Positions 44,151-52,953 of a stretch of DNA of 64,000 bases are shown here, one piece after another (within the stretch, counting starts at the first letter, position 1; each line of letters opens with the position of its first letter). Source of the stretch: Spirosoma sp. KCTC 42546 (GTDB lineage: Bacteria > Bacteroidota > Bacteroidia > Cytophagales > Spirosomataceae). Where the stretch lies: NCBI RefSeq assembly GCF_006965485.1, contig NZ_CP041360.1, positions 7,792,501-7,856,500 of the forward strand, read 5' to 3'. Under the pieces are notes generated by a model. The model ran no database searches. It was given only the letters and a program-made list of their open reading frames with translations, and was not told the origin of the DNA. A program made the translations under genes and the position numbers.

Positions 44151-45470
44151 TTACCGCATCATTTTATTCAGCTTTCCGGATGACTGCATGGTATTCATTT
44201 TCTTCATCATCTTACGCATTTCATCGAACTGCTTCAGCAAATTATTCACTTGCTGGATATTGGTACCACTACCCGCTGCGATTCGTTTTTTACGGCTTCC
44301 ATCAATGATGTCAGGTCGGCTACGTTCCTTTGGCGTCATCGAGCTAATAATGGCTTCGATGGGCTTGAACGAATCGTTATCGATGTCCAAATCCTTGATC
44401 ATCTTGCCCATGCCCGGAATCATACCGAGCAGGTCTTTGACATTACCCATCTTTTTGATCTGCTGCAACTGCGACAGGAAGTCGTCGAAGTCGAACTGAT
44501 TCTTACGCATCTTGGCGTTGATGCGTTTGGCTTCATCTTCATCAAATGCCTGTTGCGCCCGCTCTACCAGCGAAATCACGTCGCCCATGCCCAGAATCCG
44601 GCTGGCCATCCGATCGGGGTAGAATACGTCGAGCGCTTCCATTTTCTCGCCCGTACTAATGAATTTGATGGGCTTATTGACAACCGTTTTAATGGAAAGA
44701 GCCGCTCCACCTCGGGCATCACCGTCAAGTTTGGTGAGCACGACGCCATCGAAATTGAGCCGTTCGTTAAACGTTTTAGCTGTATTGACCGCATCCTGCC
44801 CCGTCATGGAATCAACCACAAACAAGGTTTCGGTGGGTGAAATAGCCCGTTTAACCGCTTCGATTTCCTGCATCATCGCTTCATCGACTGCCAAACGTCC
44901 GGCGGTATCGATAATGACGATTTTCTTACCTGTTTTGCGAGCCTGATCGATACCGTTCTTCGCAATGGCAACGGCGTCTTTGTTTTCTGGCTCGGCATAT
45001 ACATCGACGCCAACCTGTTCGCCCAGGACTTTCAACTGGTCGATAGCCGCTGGCCGGTAGATATCTGCAGCAACGAGGAGTACACCCCGTCCCTGTTTTT
45101 TCAGAAAGGCCGCCAGTTTACCCGAAAAGGTTGTTTTACCCGATCCCTGCAAACCTGCAATCAGAATGACAGCCGGGTCGCCTTTGATATTGATGCCCTG
45201 TGCTTCGCCACCCATTAACTCGGTCAGTTCTTCCTGAACGATTTTAACGAATAGTTGGCCCGGTTCAACAGAAATAAGCACCTTTCGGTCAAGCGCTTTA
45301 TCACGAATGCGGTCGGTAATTTCTTTGGCAACTTTATAGTTTACGTCGGCGTCGGTCAGCGCACGGCGAACTTCTTTAATAGTTGCAGCAACGTTGATTT
45401 CGGTAATGCGGCCCTGCCCTTTTAGGGTTTTAATGGCCTTATTTAGCTTATCCTGAAGATTCTCGAACAT
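44151..45470 (-). CDS. ffh: Signal recognition particle protein Ffh
   Basis: GTPase that binds signal sequences and 4.5S RNA for co-translational membrane targeting; essential. 439 aa. N domain, then G domain with LQGSGKTTFSGKLA, DTAGRLAVDEAM, TKLDGDARGG, and a Met-rich M domain (GMIPGMGKMIKDLD ... KMMKKMNTM). Only 6 nt separate its ATG from the hicA stop codon, with no promoter visible between, so it appears to be co-transcribed with hicB-hicA. Confidence 0.97.
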   Translation of the reverse strand: MFENLQDKLNKAIKTLKGQGRITEINVAATIKEVRRALTDADVNYKVAKEITDRIRDKALDRKVLISVEPGQLFVKIVQEELTELMGGEAQGINIKGDPAVILIAGLQGSGKTTFSGKLAAFLKKQGRGVLLVAADIYRPAAIDQLKVLGEQVGVDVYAEPENKDAVAIAKNGIDQARKTGKKIVIIDTAGRLAVDEAMMQEIEAVKRAISPTETLFVVDSMTGQDAVNTAKTFNERLNFDGVVLTKLDGDARGGAALSIKTVVNKPIKFISTGEKMEALDVFYPDRMASRILGMGDVISLVERAQQAFDEDEAKRINAKMRKNQFDFDDFLSQLQQIKKMGNVKDLLGMIPGMGKMIKDLDIDNDSFKPIEAIISSMTPKERSRPDIIDGSRKKRIAAGSGTNIQQVNNLLKQFDEMRKMMKKMNTMQSSGKLNKMMR

Positions 45471-45476
45471 GCGTTT

Positions 45477-45680
45477 TTAGACTTCATTCCGGTCAATACC
45501 GGCTTGTTTCAAAATGGTGTAAAATGTACCTTTTGCCATATCCCGATTACCGTGCATCGGAACCGGAATAGTGCGATTTAATTCTTCACTGAAATAAATA
45601 TGATGGCTACCTTTTATACGCTGTAATTCCCATCCGCGTTCTTTCAATAAATTAATCAGGCGTTTTGGCGAATAATCCAT
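45477..45680 (-). CDS. hicA: HicA-family toxin (mRNA interferase)
   Basis: A 67-aa dsRBD-like toxin of a type II system; HicA proteins cleave mRNA in the ribosome. It shows the family pattern: SPKRLINLLKERGWEL, IKGSHHIYF with the catalytic His region, and IPVPMHGNRDMAKGTFYTIL. ATG 45680 is preferred to a TTG one codon earlier. It lies 6 nt downstream of the HicB gene and 6 nt upstream of ffh. Confidence 0.88.
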   Translation of the reverse strand: MDYSPKRLINLLKERGWELQRIKGSHHIYFSEELNRTIPVPMHGNRDMAKGTFYTILKQAGIDRNEV

Positions 45681-45686
45681 CAAAAA

Positions 45687-45938
45687 TCAAGCAACTTGGT
45701 CAGTTAGAGGTGACTGTGACAGATTGATCGAATATTCAAACGTTTCACTATCATCGTCAATTGATATCCCCTTCTCTGCATATACCTCCAGGCATCCTTC
45801 CGCAGCTTCACGGGCCATAGCTATTGCTTCTTCAATGGTTTCACCCCATGTTATACAACCCGGTATAGATGGGACTGTAGCCGTATAAACGCCCTCTGGC
45901 TCTTTACGTAATAAAACCCGGTACGTGGATTGCTTCAT
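45687..45938 (-). CDS. hicB: HicB-family antitoxin
   Basis: An 83-aa antitoxin with the HicB fold: YRVLLRKEPEGVYTATVPSI, PGCITWGETIEEAIAMARE, GCLEVYAEKG. It has no C-terminal DNA-binding domain of the HTH or RHH type, so autoregulation, if any, would need another partner. The order antitoxin-toxin is the reverse of E. coli hicAB but is common elsewhere. ATG 45938 is preferred over an extension to 45986 that would run through the promoter. Confidence 0.87.
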   Translation of the reverse strand: MKQSTYRVLLRKEPEGVYTATVPSIPGCITWGETIEEAIAMAREAAEGCLEVYAEKGISIDDDSETFEYSINLSQSPLTDQVA

Positions 45939-45960
45939 GACTCTAGTGAATATATTGTTA

Positions 45961-45968
45961 CAAAGATA
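45961..45968 (-). promoter_or_regulatory. Candidate hicB-hicA-ffh promoter (TATCTTTG)
   Basis: TATCTTTG on the minus strand gives a predicted start about 15-20 nt before the hicB ATG. A TTG complement (45984) lies 15 nt away, shorter than ideal. It seems to be the only promoter for ffh as well. Confidence 0.5.
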
Positions 45969-46238
45969 ACAGTTTCCCACGCTCAATAATTGCCCATTAG
46001 CGAATAGAGCCGGAGATGTAAGCGAGGGCTATAAAAAAATACTGTTTTTCAACAATCAGCCAAAACAATATTTTTCTGGCATTATAGTTGATAAGGAATA
46101 GATGATTACTTATTTGTTTGACGTTTAATTCTACTCTATGAGGCAATAATACTATTTATGTCTATATTAGCATTTAATGAATCCTCTTTTGAAAGAATTG
46201 CTAATACGACGCCATAGTGATTCTAAACCAACTGCCTC
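45969..46238. other. Intergenic region upstream of the 104-aa secreted protein
   Basis: 270 nt without a supported gene. It holds an 8-bp inverted repeat TATTAGCA (46165-46172)/TGCTAATA (46199-46206) just before the secreted-protein gene, sharing the TGCTAATA half-site with the nuclease upstream region (22384). Confidence 0.4.
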
Positions 46239-46553
46239 ATGAGAACTCTTTTGATGAAAAAAGCAGCGGGCTACGTAGCTACTGCATCTTTAGTAGTCTG
46301 CCCGTTTGTATCGTCGATCACTATCGCGATGCCCTTGCAAACTGCCTTCACAACAACCCTAGTTTCTCCTGTAAAATCGCCAACCAAGTCAGCAGGTGAC
46401 CCTGTTTTAGCCCGCAACACGACGCCTAAATCAGACTCTCCTGCAACTGTTGCTCCTGCAAAAGTAGAGGACAAAAAAACCATTGGCCGGTGCTGGAAAC
46501 GTCTGATGACGATGGTTCGGGAGGTAAGGCATGCTCACTCTACCAAAAAGTAG
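46239..46553 (+). CDS. Hypothetical secreted or membrane-anchored small protein
   Basis: A 104-aa protein I do not recognise. An N-terminal hydrophobic stretch (about residues 9-30: AGYVATASLVVCPFVSS) looks like a signal peptide or anchor; the middle is Ser/Thr/Pro/Ala-rich and disordered (SPVKSPTKSAGDP); the C-terminus is basic (RCWKRLMTMVREVRHAHS). It converges on glpD with only 8 nt between stops and no hairpin. Real-gene status rests on the signal-like N-terminus and clear intergenic space upstream. Confidence 0.5.
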   Translation: MRTLLMKKAAGYVATASLVVCPFVSSITIAMPLQTAFTTTLVSPVKSPTKSAGDPVLARNTTPKSDSPATVAPAKVEDKKTIGRCWKRLMTMVREVRHAHSTKK

Positions 46554-46561
46554 ACGAAAAG

Positions 46562-48217
46562 CTAGATAGGGGCCATAACGGACTGTTCAAACGACAGTCC
46601 GGCCTGTTTTACGAACGTCTCCAATAACTGTTGATACGATCGAATTTGCTCTGCCTGATGCGCCTCACTCCAACCCAGTTCAGTAGCCATCAACTCGGCA
46701 ACCTTCGGAGCAAGCTCAGCCGTTAGCTGCCAGTTTGAAAGCTCCAGCCGCCACCGACGAGCCAGTACATCTCGAACGGTAACCGCCATTTCTTCACGAA
46801 CCTGGTACACGATTTCAGCCTTTAGAAAAGGTTGACTGTCGGTTAATTTAGAGGCCAATTGAGGGTATTGTTCTGCTAGCTTGGCTACATTTTGAGCACG
46901 AGTTCCATAGGTTCGCATCAGATGCTTACAAACATCGGCCGGAAGCCCATAGTTGGTTTGTACTAGTTGCCAATCCTCGAAACGGTAATTTTCGCCCCCA
47001 ACTAAGTAATGAGTTTCGGTACTACTCCGAACGGGCTTGCTCAGTAATTCGGCAACACGATCAATGGCATCCTGGGCCATTACCCGGTAGGTTGTCCACT
47101 TACCGCCCAGTAAGCTCAATAAACCGGATTCCGGATCGTATTCCACTTCATGATCGCGAAGCAGAGTTTTGGTATCAGCCCGGCTACTCACAATCAGTGG
47201 ACGAATACCGCCAAAGCCAGCTTGTATATCGGAACGATGCGGAGCGTTAGCTAGATAAGGTTTTACTGTTTCGAGCAAATAATCGACCTCATCGGGTTCC
47301 AATATAGGTTCCTGATTCAGATTTTCGTAATCGTTATCGGTTGTACCAACAAACACCTTGTCGCCAAACGGAATGGCAAACACAACTCGGCCATCAGCTG
47401 TTTTCGGAATCAGAATGGCGTAATCGCTGGCCAGCGTTTCGCGCGGTAAAACAATGTGGACGCCTTTACTAGGACGTATACGTTCCTCGGCAGCAGAATT
47501 CGCTAGTAGCCGGACACTGTCTGCATAAGGTCCCGTGCAATTCAGAAAGATCCTGGCCCGGATTTCACTTGTTTCGCTCGTAAGTTGATCCTGAACAATA
47601 GCTGTTTTAAGCCGTCCACTCTCCTGCGTAAAACCAGTTACGGCAGTGTAATTAACTACAGCCGCTCCAGCTTCGCTGGCTGAGTGTGCCAGTGCGAGCG
47701 CATAGCGGGCATCATTAAACTGACCATCATAATACAAAACCGCGCTGTGCATCTGACCCGTCAACATCGGGCTTTTGGCTAGTGCCTCTGCCCGATTGAG
47801 CCAGCTTCCTTTTGGGAGGGAGTCATGACCAGCAATCAAATCGTAAAGAGTCAGGCCGATAGTCATATAAAGGCCTTCGAACCAACTGAATACCGGTGTA
47901 AGAATAGCGAGTGGGTGCGCTAAATGTGGAGCATTTCGAATAACCGTCCGGCGTTCGGCCAGACCATGACTCACCTGACGAAGTTGCGCTAAATCAAGCT
48001 TTTTGATCGCCTGTTCTAAATAGCGAACGCCCCCATGAATCAGTTTGGTAGAACGGGAAGACGTCTCGCTGGCAAAGTCGCCCCGGTCAATCAGCGCAAC
48101 CCGGTACCCTCTCAGGGCCGCATCTAAAGCTGCACCGGCACCACTGGCCCCCGCGCCAATGATACACACATCAAATGATTCCTGCCGTAGCCGCTCCTGA
48201 TTTATTTTCCGATTCAT
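46562..48217 (-). CDS. glpD: Aerobic glycerol-3-phosphate dehydrogenase
   Basis: FAD-dependent, membrane-associated enzyme that oxidises glycerol-3-phosphate to dihydroxyacetone phosphate and feeds electrons to quinone. 551 aa. DVCIIGAGASGAGAALDA is the FAD loop, SSRSTKLIHGGVRYLE the GlpD signature, and LLGGKWTTYRVMAQDAID the second signature, followed by the DAO C-terminal domain. It completes the GlpF-GlpK-GlpD pathway although it lies 26 kb from glpK. A palindrome (48258-48303) lies upstream of its start. Confidence 0.96.
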   Translation of the reverse strand: MNRKINQERLRQESFDVCIIGAGASGAGAALDAALRGYRVALIDRGDFASETSSRSTKLIHGGVRYLEQAIKKLDLAQLRQVSHGLAERRTVIRNAPHLAHPLAILTPVFSWFEGLYMTIGLTLYDLIAGHDSLPKGSWLNRAEALAKSPMLTGQMHSAVLYYDGQFNDARYALALAHSASEAGAAVVNYTAVTGFTQESGRLKTAIVQDQLTSETSEIRARIFLNCTGPYADSVRLLANSAAEERIRPSKGVHIVLPRETLASDYAILIPKTADGRVVFAIPFGDKVFVGTTDNDYENLNQEPILEPDEVDYLLETVKPYLANAPHRSDIQAGFGGIRPLIVSSRADTKTLLRDHEVEYDPESGLLSLLGGKWTTYRVMAQDAIDRVAELLSKPVRSSTETHYLVGGENYRFEDWQLVQTNYGLPADVCKHLMRTYGTRAQNVAKLAEQYPQLASKLTDSQPFLKAEIVYQVREEMAVTVRDVLARRWRLELSNWQLTAELAPKVAELMATELGWSEAHQAEQIRSYQQLLETFVKQAGLSFEQSVMAPI

Positions 48218-48257
48218 AGTATCCAGACCAATCCTACTTAGATCAAAAACGAATTGA

Positions 48258-48303
48258 TATAGTCAGGAATTTACAGACAACAGTCTGGCAATTCCTGACT
48301 ATA
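48258..48303. repeat. Nested inverted repeat upstream of glpD
   Basis: Outer arms TATAGTCAGGAATT (48258-48271) and its perfect complement (48290-48303) enclose an inner CAGAC/GTCTG stem. It is in the gap between the glpD start and the 3' end of the upstream lipoprotein gene; it could terminate the latter or act as a glpD operator. Confidence 0.7.
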
Positions 48304-48386
48304 CCAGTCAATTTTTTGACATATACTAATCAGGTAACGGCAGAAACTGGGCAATTAGTTGCCTCACTATCTTTAATTTATCCAAC

Positions 48387-48992
48387 TTATGAAGAGAAAC
48401 TGCGGCTACGGCCTCCGAAAAATCCACTACGCCCGCCCGATGGTCGAACAGTACGAGTAACACGGGAGGTACGAACGTTTTCGCCAACGCGCGTAGAGCG
48501 ATTATATAAATCGGAGTTAGCATAGACACCGGAGCCATAGCGACGGGCGTCATCTCGGTATTGAGGTCCTGTAGAGCGCCCTAGCATATAGCCTAGACTC
48601 CCCCACAACAGGACATTCGCTAACCCGTTATGATGGTGATAGGCTCCCGGATTATGGAGATAGGTATTGGTTGACTGATCGGTTTCAACGAGTCGTTTAG
48701 CGGCTTCAACACTTAGCGTATCGCGGTGACCATCATGATAATTCACAATGGCTCCTGCCTGACCCGGCTCAGCCTGCACTTCATCGGTAATTTTAAAGTT
48801 ACCGGGCGCGGTTTCGGTGATATAGGTTCGTACCCCTTTTCCGAAACGGGTTTCGGTACGTTCTTCTTCGGAGTTGTTATTACCGCAACTTTGAAGAAGA
48901 ACGGTACCCCCAAGCAGTGCCAAACTAAGGGTAGTACTGAGGGTAATATCTTTTACACGCCGAAGAACGGCATGTCGGCGAGTGGGTGTCAT
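48387..48992 (-). CDS. Predicted lipoprotein with Arg/Ser/Gly-rich C-terminus
   Basis: A 201-aa predicted lipoprotein. The N-terminus is unusually long and basic before the hydrophobic stretch LSTTLSLALLGGTVLLQSC; lipobox LLQSC, Cys36. A middle region (ITETAPGNFKITDEV, AIVNYHDGHRDTLS) is followed by a single small hydrophobic segment (LLWGSLGYMLGR) and a tail rich in Arg, Ser and Gly ending GGRSRSFSS. The overall layout is like UPF0323/YgiB-type lipoproteins, but I cannot assign a family with certainty. Function unknown. Confidence 0.65.
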   Translation of the reverse strand: MTPTRRHAVLRRVKDITLSTTLSLALLGGTVLLQSCGNNNSEEERTETRFGKGVRTYITETAPGNFKITDEVQAEPGQAGAIVNYHDGHRDTLSVEAAKRLVETDQSTNTYLHNPGAYHHHNGLANVLLWGSLGYMLGRSTGPQYRDDARRYGSGVYANSDLYNRSTRVGENVRTSRVTRTVRPSGGRSGFFGGRSRSFSS

Positions 48993-49091
48993 GGACTGAG
49001 CTAGTTAAGAATCAGCCACTAAACTACGCTACCAAACGCAGGTGTACAACCAAATACGGATGAACTGTTGACTGAGGGTAGCAAGCGGTTG

Positions 49092-49847
49092 TTAGAACGG
49101 ACGATATTTCGTTCCGAATAACACAACAACACCAGCCGATACGCTGACAACGCCAACAGTTCGATCACTACTGTAGCTTGAGCTTTTCGATACACTATTG
49201 TTACTTTGTGCTGTCGATGTCAGGTTCGTGAACGTAAAATCAGCGCGGCTATAATCGGCATTCATGTTAAAGGCGGTACTCCTACCCAACCGATAGCGTA
49301 GCGACAATCCACCACCAAACGCCATAGCGCTACTCTGAGAACCTGTTGTTTTCACCGACATTTCGGTACGCCCGAATGTACCCGACATAGATGTATTCGG
49401 CAAAACAGCCAGTGCCCGACCGGCAAGCAGGCGCCCATCTACTGAAAACCGACCACTTAGCGGAATAGAGACATAGGGGCCCGCCATTACGGTCATGATC
49501 GACCAATTATCAGCTTTAGCGGTCCAGACATCCGAATCGTTTCGGTAAAGCGCATCGAGCATTGCACCTGTGTTAACCGAGTTCCGATGTTGTTCTCCAC
49601 GAATCATTAAGCCTACAGGCCCGGCAACCCGGTAACCCGCCGATACATTAAAGGCAAGTCCATTACCAGCCATACAGGCCTGATCATCGGATGACGAGCA
49701 ACTCGCGAAACGACCAACGGGCAAACTAGCCCCCGCCGATACAGCAAAAAAACCTTTTTTATCCTGATGCGATAAAATAAACGTCTTCTGGCAAAAGGCA
49801 ACGGTAGTCATACCAGCCGCCAGTACAGTTACGAAGAGCTTTTTCAT
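49092..49847 (-). CDS. Outer-membrane beta-barrel protein
   Basis: A 251-aa protein with a signal peptide (MKKLFVTVLAAGMTTVAFCQ). It then shows eight or so alternating strands rich in Gly and aromatic residues (GFFAVSAGASLPVGRF, GLAFNVSAGYRVAGPVG, GPYVSIPLSGRF, GGGLSLRYRLGRSTAFNMN) and a terminal strand ending VVLFGTKYRPF. It fits an OmpA/OmpW-size barrel of the Bacteroidota PorT-like type. No partner is clear; a lipoprotein gene follows on the same strand after about 100 nt. Confidence 0.75.
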   Translation of the reverse strand: MKKLFVTVLAAGMTTVAFCQKTFILSHQDKKGFFAVSAGASLPVGRFASCSSSDDQACMAGNGLAFNVSAGYRVAGPVGLMIRGEQHRNSVNTGAMLDALYRNDSDVWTAKADNWSIMTVMAGPYVSIPLSGRFSVDGRLLAGRALAVLPNTSMSGTFGRTEMSVKTTGSQSSAMAFGGGLSLRYRLGRSTAFNMNADYSRADFTFTNLTSTAQSNNSVSKSSSYSSDRTVGVVSVSAGVVVLFGTKYRPF

Positions 49848-49949
49848 AGCCTACTAAATTTGTTGGGTAAGTTGTTTTACGGTTCCCAAACAAATACAGT
49901 GCCACAAATTAGCAATCAGGAAAATATCCTGATTCTAAGCAGATTACCC

Positions 49950-51473
49950 TTACCGATTCGCCCTCATGGCCAGATAAACGCCATTTGTCCAGCCAAAACC
50001 ATCCTGGTTCGGGTATTCACCCCCGCCCGTGGTTATGGCGGCATCAACGACGTTATATTTTTCCATCATTTTGCCCGTTGCCCGAAACACTTTGTCGTTC
50101 AATGCCAGCCATCGATCGCGGCCTTCGTTAGCTGTTTCGGTAAAGCCGTAATTGAGTAGCGCCTTGTATACAATCCACTGCAAAGGTGCCCAGCCATTCG
50201 GCCAGTCCCATTGCTGGCCTGTTTGGTTGAGCGTTGTTACCCAACCACCCGCTTGCAAAAAATCGGCTTTGAGCCGATCGTGAACGCGGGCAGCCTGCTC
50301 AGGCGTAGCCAGTTTAAAAAATAAAGGGAATACTCCTGCCAGTGTTAAGGCTTCGGTTTGTTGGTTGGCAACAGCGTCATAGTCATGAAAGAAACCCGTT
50401 TCTTCATTCCAGAATAGCTGCTGAATGGCTTTTTCGCGGTCTTTAATCAGCCAGTCATACTCATCGTAGGCCAGCTTATGCTCCCCGGTCTGAAGAGCAG
50501 CGTCATGCAAGGTTGTCTCCAACCGATAAAGCAGACAATTTAAATCTACGGGTACAATATTAGTGGCCTTTATGGTGGTCATTGACTGCTGATCGTTAAA
50601 CCAGCGGCTACTAAAATCCCAGCCCGATTCGCAGGCTGCCCGTATATGCGTGTACAGCTCTTCGGGTACAACACCCAGCGGTGCTGCTTCTTCGGTTAAT
50701 TCGATTTCCTGCCGATATGCTTCGGGACGAGGGGTGGGCGTATCATCCCAATACCGGTTCACGATTAGTTTGTCGCCCAGCCTGACAACGCGTTTTTGAA
50801 TAGGCCGCTCGGCCGTCAATTCATGGCGACCGTTCATCCAGAAATCATATTCGTTGAGGAGTTGTGGCTGGTACTTTACTAACGCATCTTTTCCTTCTAG
50901 TTCGGCTAGCAGATTCACCATCAAGGCAAAATACGGCGGTTGTGATCGACTCAGGAAATAAGTCCGGTTTCCATTGGGAATAAAGCCGAGCTGATCAATC
51001 AGATAGGCGAAATTATCGAGCATATCCCGGATCAAATCGATTCGTCCCGATTCGTTCAGACCCAGCATGGTAAAATAACTGTCCCAATAAAAAATCTCGC
51101 GAAATCGTCCCCCCGGCACCACGTACGGATGCGGCAAGGGTACGCGTGAACTGCCTTCAACAGGCGGATCAGCCTGGCGGGTGAGCCGGTCCCACAACCG
51201 GTTTATATGCTCGGCGGTACTAATTGATGTGTCACTAACATAATCATTGGCAACTTTTTCCGGAACGACAAAATAGGTATGTACAAATACAGAAAGGTCG
51301 AAACCCGGTTTGGTTTTCTCGGCTTCGTAAAACGCAACGAGGTCGGCTGGAGCGAGTTTGGGCACGCAGTCAACAAAAGTTTTTGAATCCGCGAAAACGT
51401 GACCTAGCTGCACATCCTGAAACAGACTACCGAAGAGTTGATCAGGCGATTTGGGGAAAGATGAAGTTGCCAA
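49950..51473 (-). CDS. treF: Trehalase (GH37)
   Basis: Hydrolyses trehalose to two glucose. 507 aa, without a signal peptide, so cytoplasmic like TreF. The N-terminus LFQDVQLGHVFADSKTFVDC and signature 1 PGGRFREIFYWDSYF are exact for the family; signature 2 is QWDWPNGWAPLQ. The start is TTG at 51473; no ATG lies between it and the first conserved block. Transcribed divergently from a sugar-transporter-like MFS gene (165-nt gap), suggesting joint use of trehalose or other disaccharide. Confidence 0.94.
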   Translation of the reverse strand: MATSSFPKSPDQLFGSLFQDVQLGHVFADSKTFVDCVPKLAPADLVAFYEAEKTKPGFDLSVFVHTYFVVPEKVANDYVSDTSISTAEHINRLWDRLTRQADPPVEGSSRVPLPHPYVVPGGRFREIFYWDSYFTMLGLNESGRIDLIRDMLDNFAYLIDQLGFIPNGNRTYFLSRSQPPYFALMVNLLAELEGKDALVKYQPQLLNEYDFWMNGRHELTAERPIQKRVVRLGDKLIVNRYWDDTPTPRPEAYRQEIELTEEAAPLGVVPEELYTHIRAACESGWDFSSRWFNDQQSMTTIKATNIVPVDLNCLLYRLETTLHDAALQTGEHKLAYDEYDWLIKDREKAIQQLFWNEETGFFHDYDAVANQQTEALTLAGVFPLFFKLATPEQAARVHDRLKADFLQAGGWVTTLNQTGQQWDWPNGWAPLQWIVYKALLNYGFTETANEGRDRWLALNDKVFRATGKMMEKYNVVDAAITTGGGEYPNQDGFGWTNGVYLAMRANR

Positions 51474-51638
51474 AATAGAAAATGAAAGGTTCGGATGATT
51501 TAACTAGAAAAAGCCCACTTTGTCCTTGGATGTACCTGTTGGGCGAGCAAAAATGCAAAAAGCCACAATAGAACTGGAAAAAATAATAACGGGAAAGCCG
51601 TATGTTTATCTTCCTAAACCTATAACCACCGTATCTGC

Positions 51639-52904
51639 ATGGCTCACTGGCGTATTAAACTCTCATTACTTCTCAACTATTTCGTATTTGCCATCTTGCT
51701 GAATAGTGTTGGCACCGTGATTTTGCAAGTTCAAAACAACTATAGCGTATTGGCTTCGGCAGCCAGTGTTCTCGAAGCGTTCAAGGATTTGACCATTGCG
51801 ATTGTCTCATTTATTGTGGCCTCTTACATTATCCGGATTGGCTACAAACGAGCCATGTTAGCAGCGCTCGGTCTGGTTATTCTGGCCTGCTTATTAATGC
51901 CACAAGTGCCCGCTTTCTGGACAACCAAACTGCTGTTTGCCGCTACGGGTGCAGGTTTCGCTTTGATTAAAGTCTCCGTTTTTGCGACAATCGGACTGAT
52001 TACGAATAATTCGAATGAGCACGCCAGCTTCATGAATTTTCTGGAGTCGTTTTTTATGATTGGTGTGTTGTCAGGTAATTTTTTATTCAGCGCCTTTGTA
52101 GATGATACCAATCCACAATCCACTGCCTGGCTGCGTGTTTATTATATTCTGGCGGGTATTGCTTTAGCCGCGTTTTTATTGCTACTCATTACACCAATAG
52201 ATGAATCGAGCGTTAAACAGGAAACTCCCACAAACCCTCTCAGAGATCTCGTAGAGATGATCCGTTTGGCAATTACACCTGTGGTGCTGGTATTTATTAT
52301 AACCGCCTTTGTATATGTCCTTATGGAACAAGGCATTATGAGCTGGTTACCAACATTTAACTACAAAGTGTTGCATTTACCATCATCTCTTAGCATTCAG
52401 ATGGCCAGTATTCTGGCGGCTTCTACAGCGGCAGGGCGGTTTCTGGCAGGTGTATTATTAGGCAAAATTTCGTGGTACTGGCTCCTGATGATTTGCCTTG
52501 TTGCATCGGCTGGACTCGTATTGCTGGCCTTACCGTTAGCTAGTGGGGTAACTGGTGATGCGGTAACCGGCTGGGGTAATGCGCCCATAGCCGCTTTCAT
52601 TTTCCCGATGATTGGCCTCTTCATTGCCCCGATCTATCCGGCCATTAACTCCGCTATTCTGAGTAGCCTACCATTACGGCAACACGGCCCAATGGCAGGA
52701 CTGATCGTTATTTTCTCAGCCTTGGGTGGCACCACTGGTTCAATCATTACTGGCCACGTTTTCGACGCTTTTGATGGCCAAACAGCATTTTACTTCTCGC
52801 TTATACCCATTGGCCTTCTACTAGTGCTCATTACAGTATTTAGCCGGATGCAGAAGAAAACAGGGAAAGAGGTGAAGATTACGGCAGGTATGGGAGGACA
52901 TTAG
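51639..52904 (+). CDS. MFS transporter, possibly for a sugar
   Basis: Major facilitator superfamily protein of 421 aa with about 12 helices. It resembles the FucP/TsgA-like branch: FVFAILLNSVGTVILQVQ in helix 1, an acidic LEAFKDL after helix 1, YIIRIGYKRAMLAALG in the helix 2-3 loop, and a central loop (TPIDESSVKQETPTN). Divergent from the trehalase gene, so a disaccharide or hexose is a reasonable guess for the substrate. TATGTTTA (51601) is a one-off -7 match. Confidence 0.83.
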   Translation: MAHWRIKLSLLLNYFVFAILLNSVGTVILQVQNNYSVLASAASVLEAFKDLTIAIVSFIVASYIIRIGYKRAMLAALGLVILACLLMPQVPAFWTTKLLFAATGAGFALIKVSVFATIGLITNNSNEHASFMNFLESFFMIGVLSGNFLFSAFVDDTNPQSTAWLRVYYILAGIALAAFLLLLITPIDESSVKQETPTNPLRDLVEMIRLAITPVVLVFIITAFVYVLMEQGIMSWLPTFNYKVLHLPSSLSIQMASILAASTAAGRFLAGVLLGKISWYWLLMICLVASAGLVLLALPLASGVTGDAVTGWGNAPIAAFIFPMIGLFIAPIYPAINSAILSSLPLRQHGPMAGLIVIFSALGGTTGSIITGHVFDAFDGQTAFYFSLIPIGLLLVLITVFSRMQKKTGKEVKITAGMGGH

Positions 52905-52912
52905 ATATGTAG

Positions 52913-52953
52913 GATATAGGATGTATTTTCTTGACAGACAGACATCCTATATC
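52913..52953. terminator. Inverted repeat between convergent MFS and D-aminoacylase genes
   Basis: Perfect 12-bp arms GATATAGGATGT (52913-52924) and 52942-52953 with a 17-nt loop; the right arm touches the last base pairs of the downstream gene. Same TATAGGAT vocabulary as 20415-20473. Confidence 0.65.

Noticed and set aside
44250..44840. 196-codon open frame on the + strand
   Set aside because: Antisense shadow of ffh; His-rich translation with no domain.
45939..45986. Longer HicB start
   Set aside because: Cys/Asn-rich and runs across the candidate promoter; the family fold starts at 45938.
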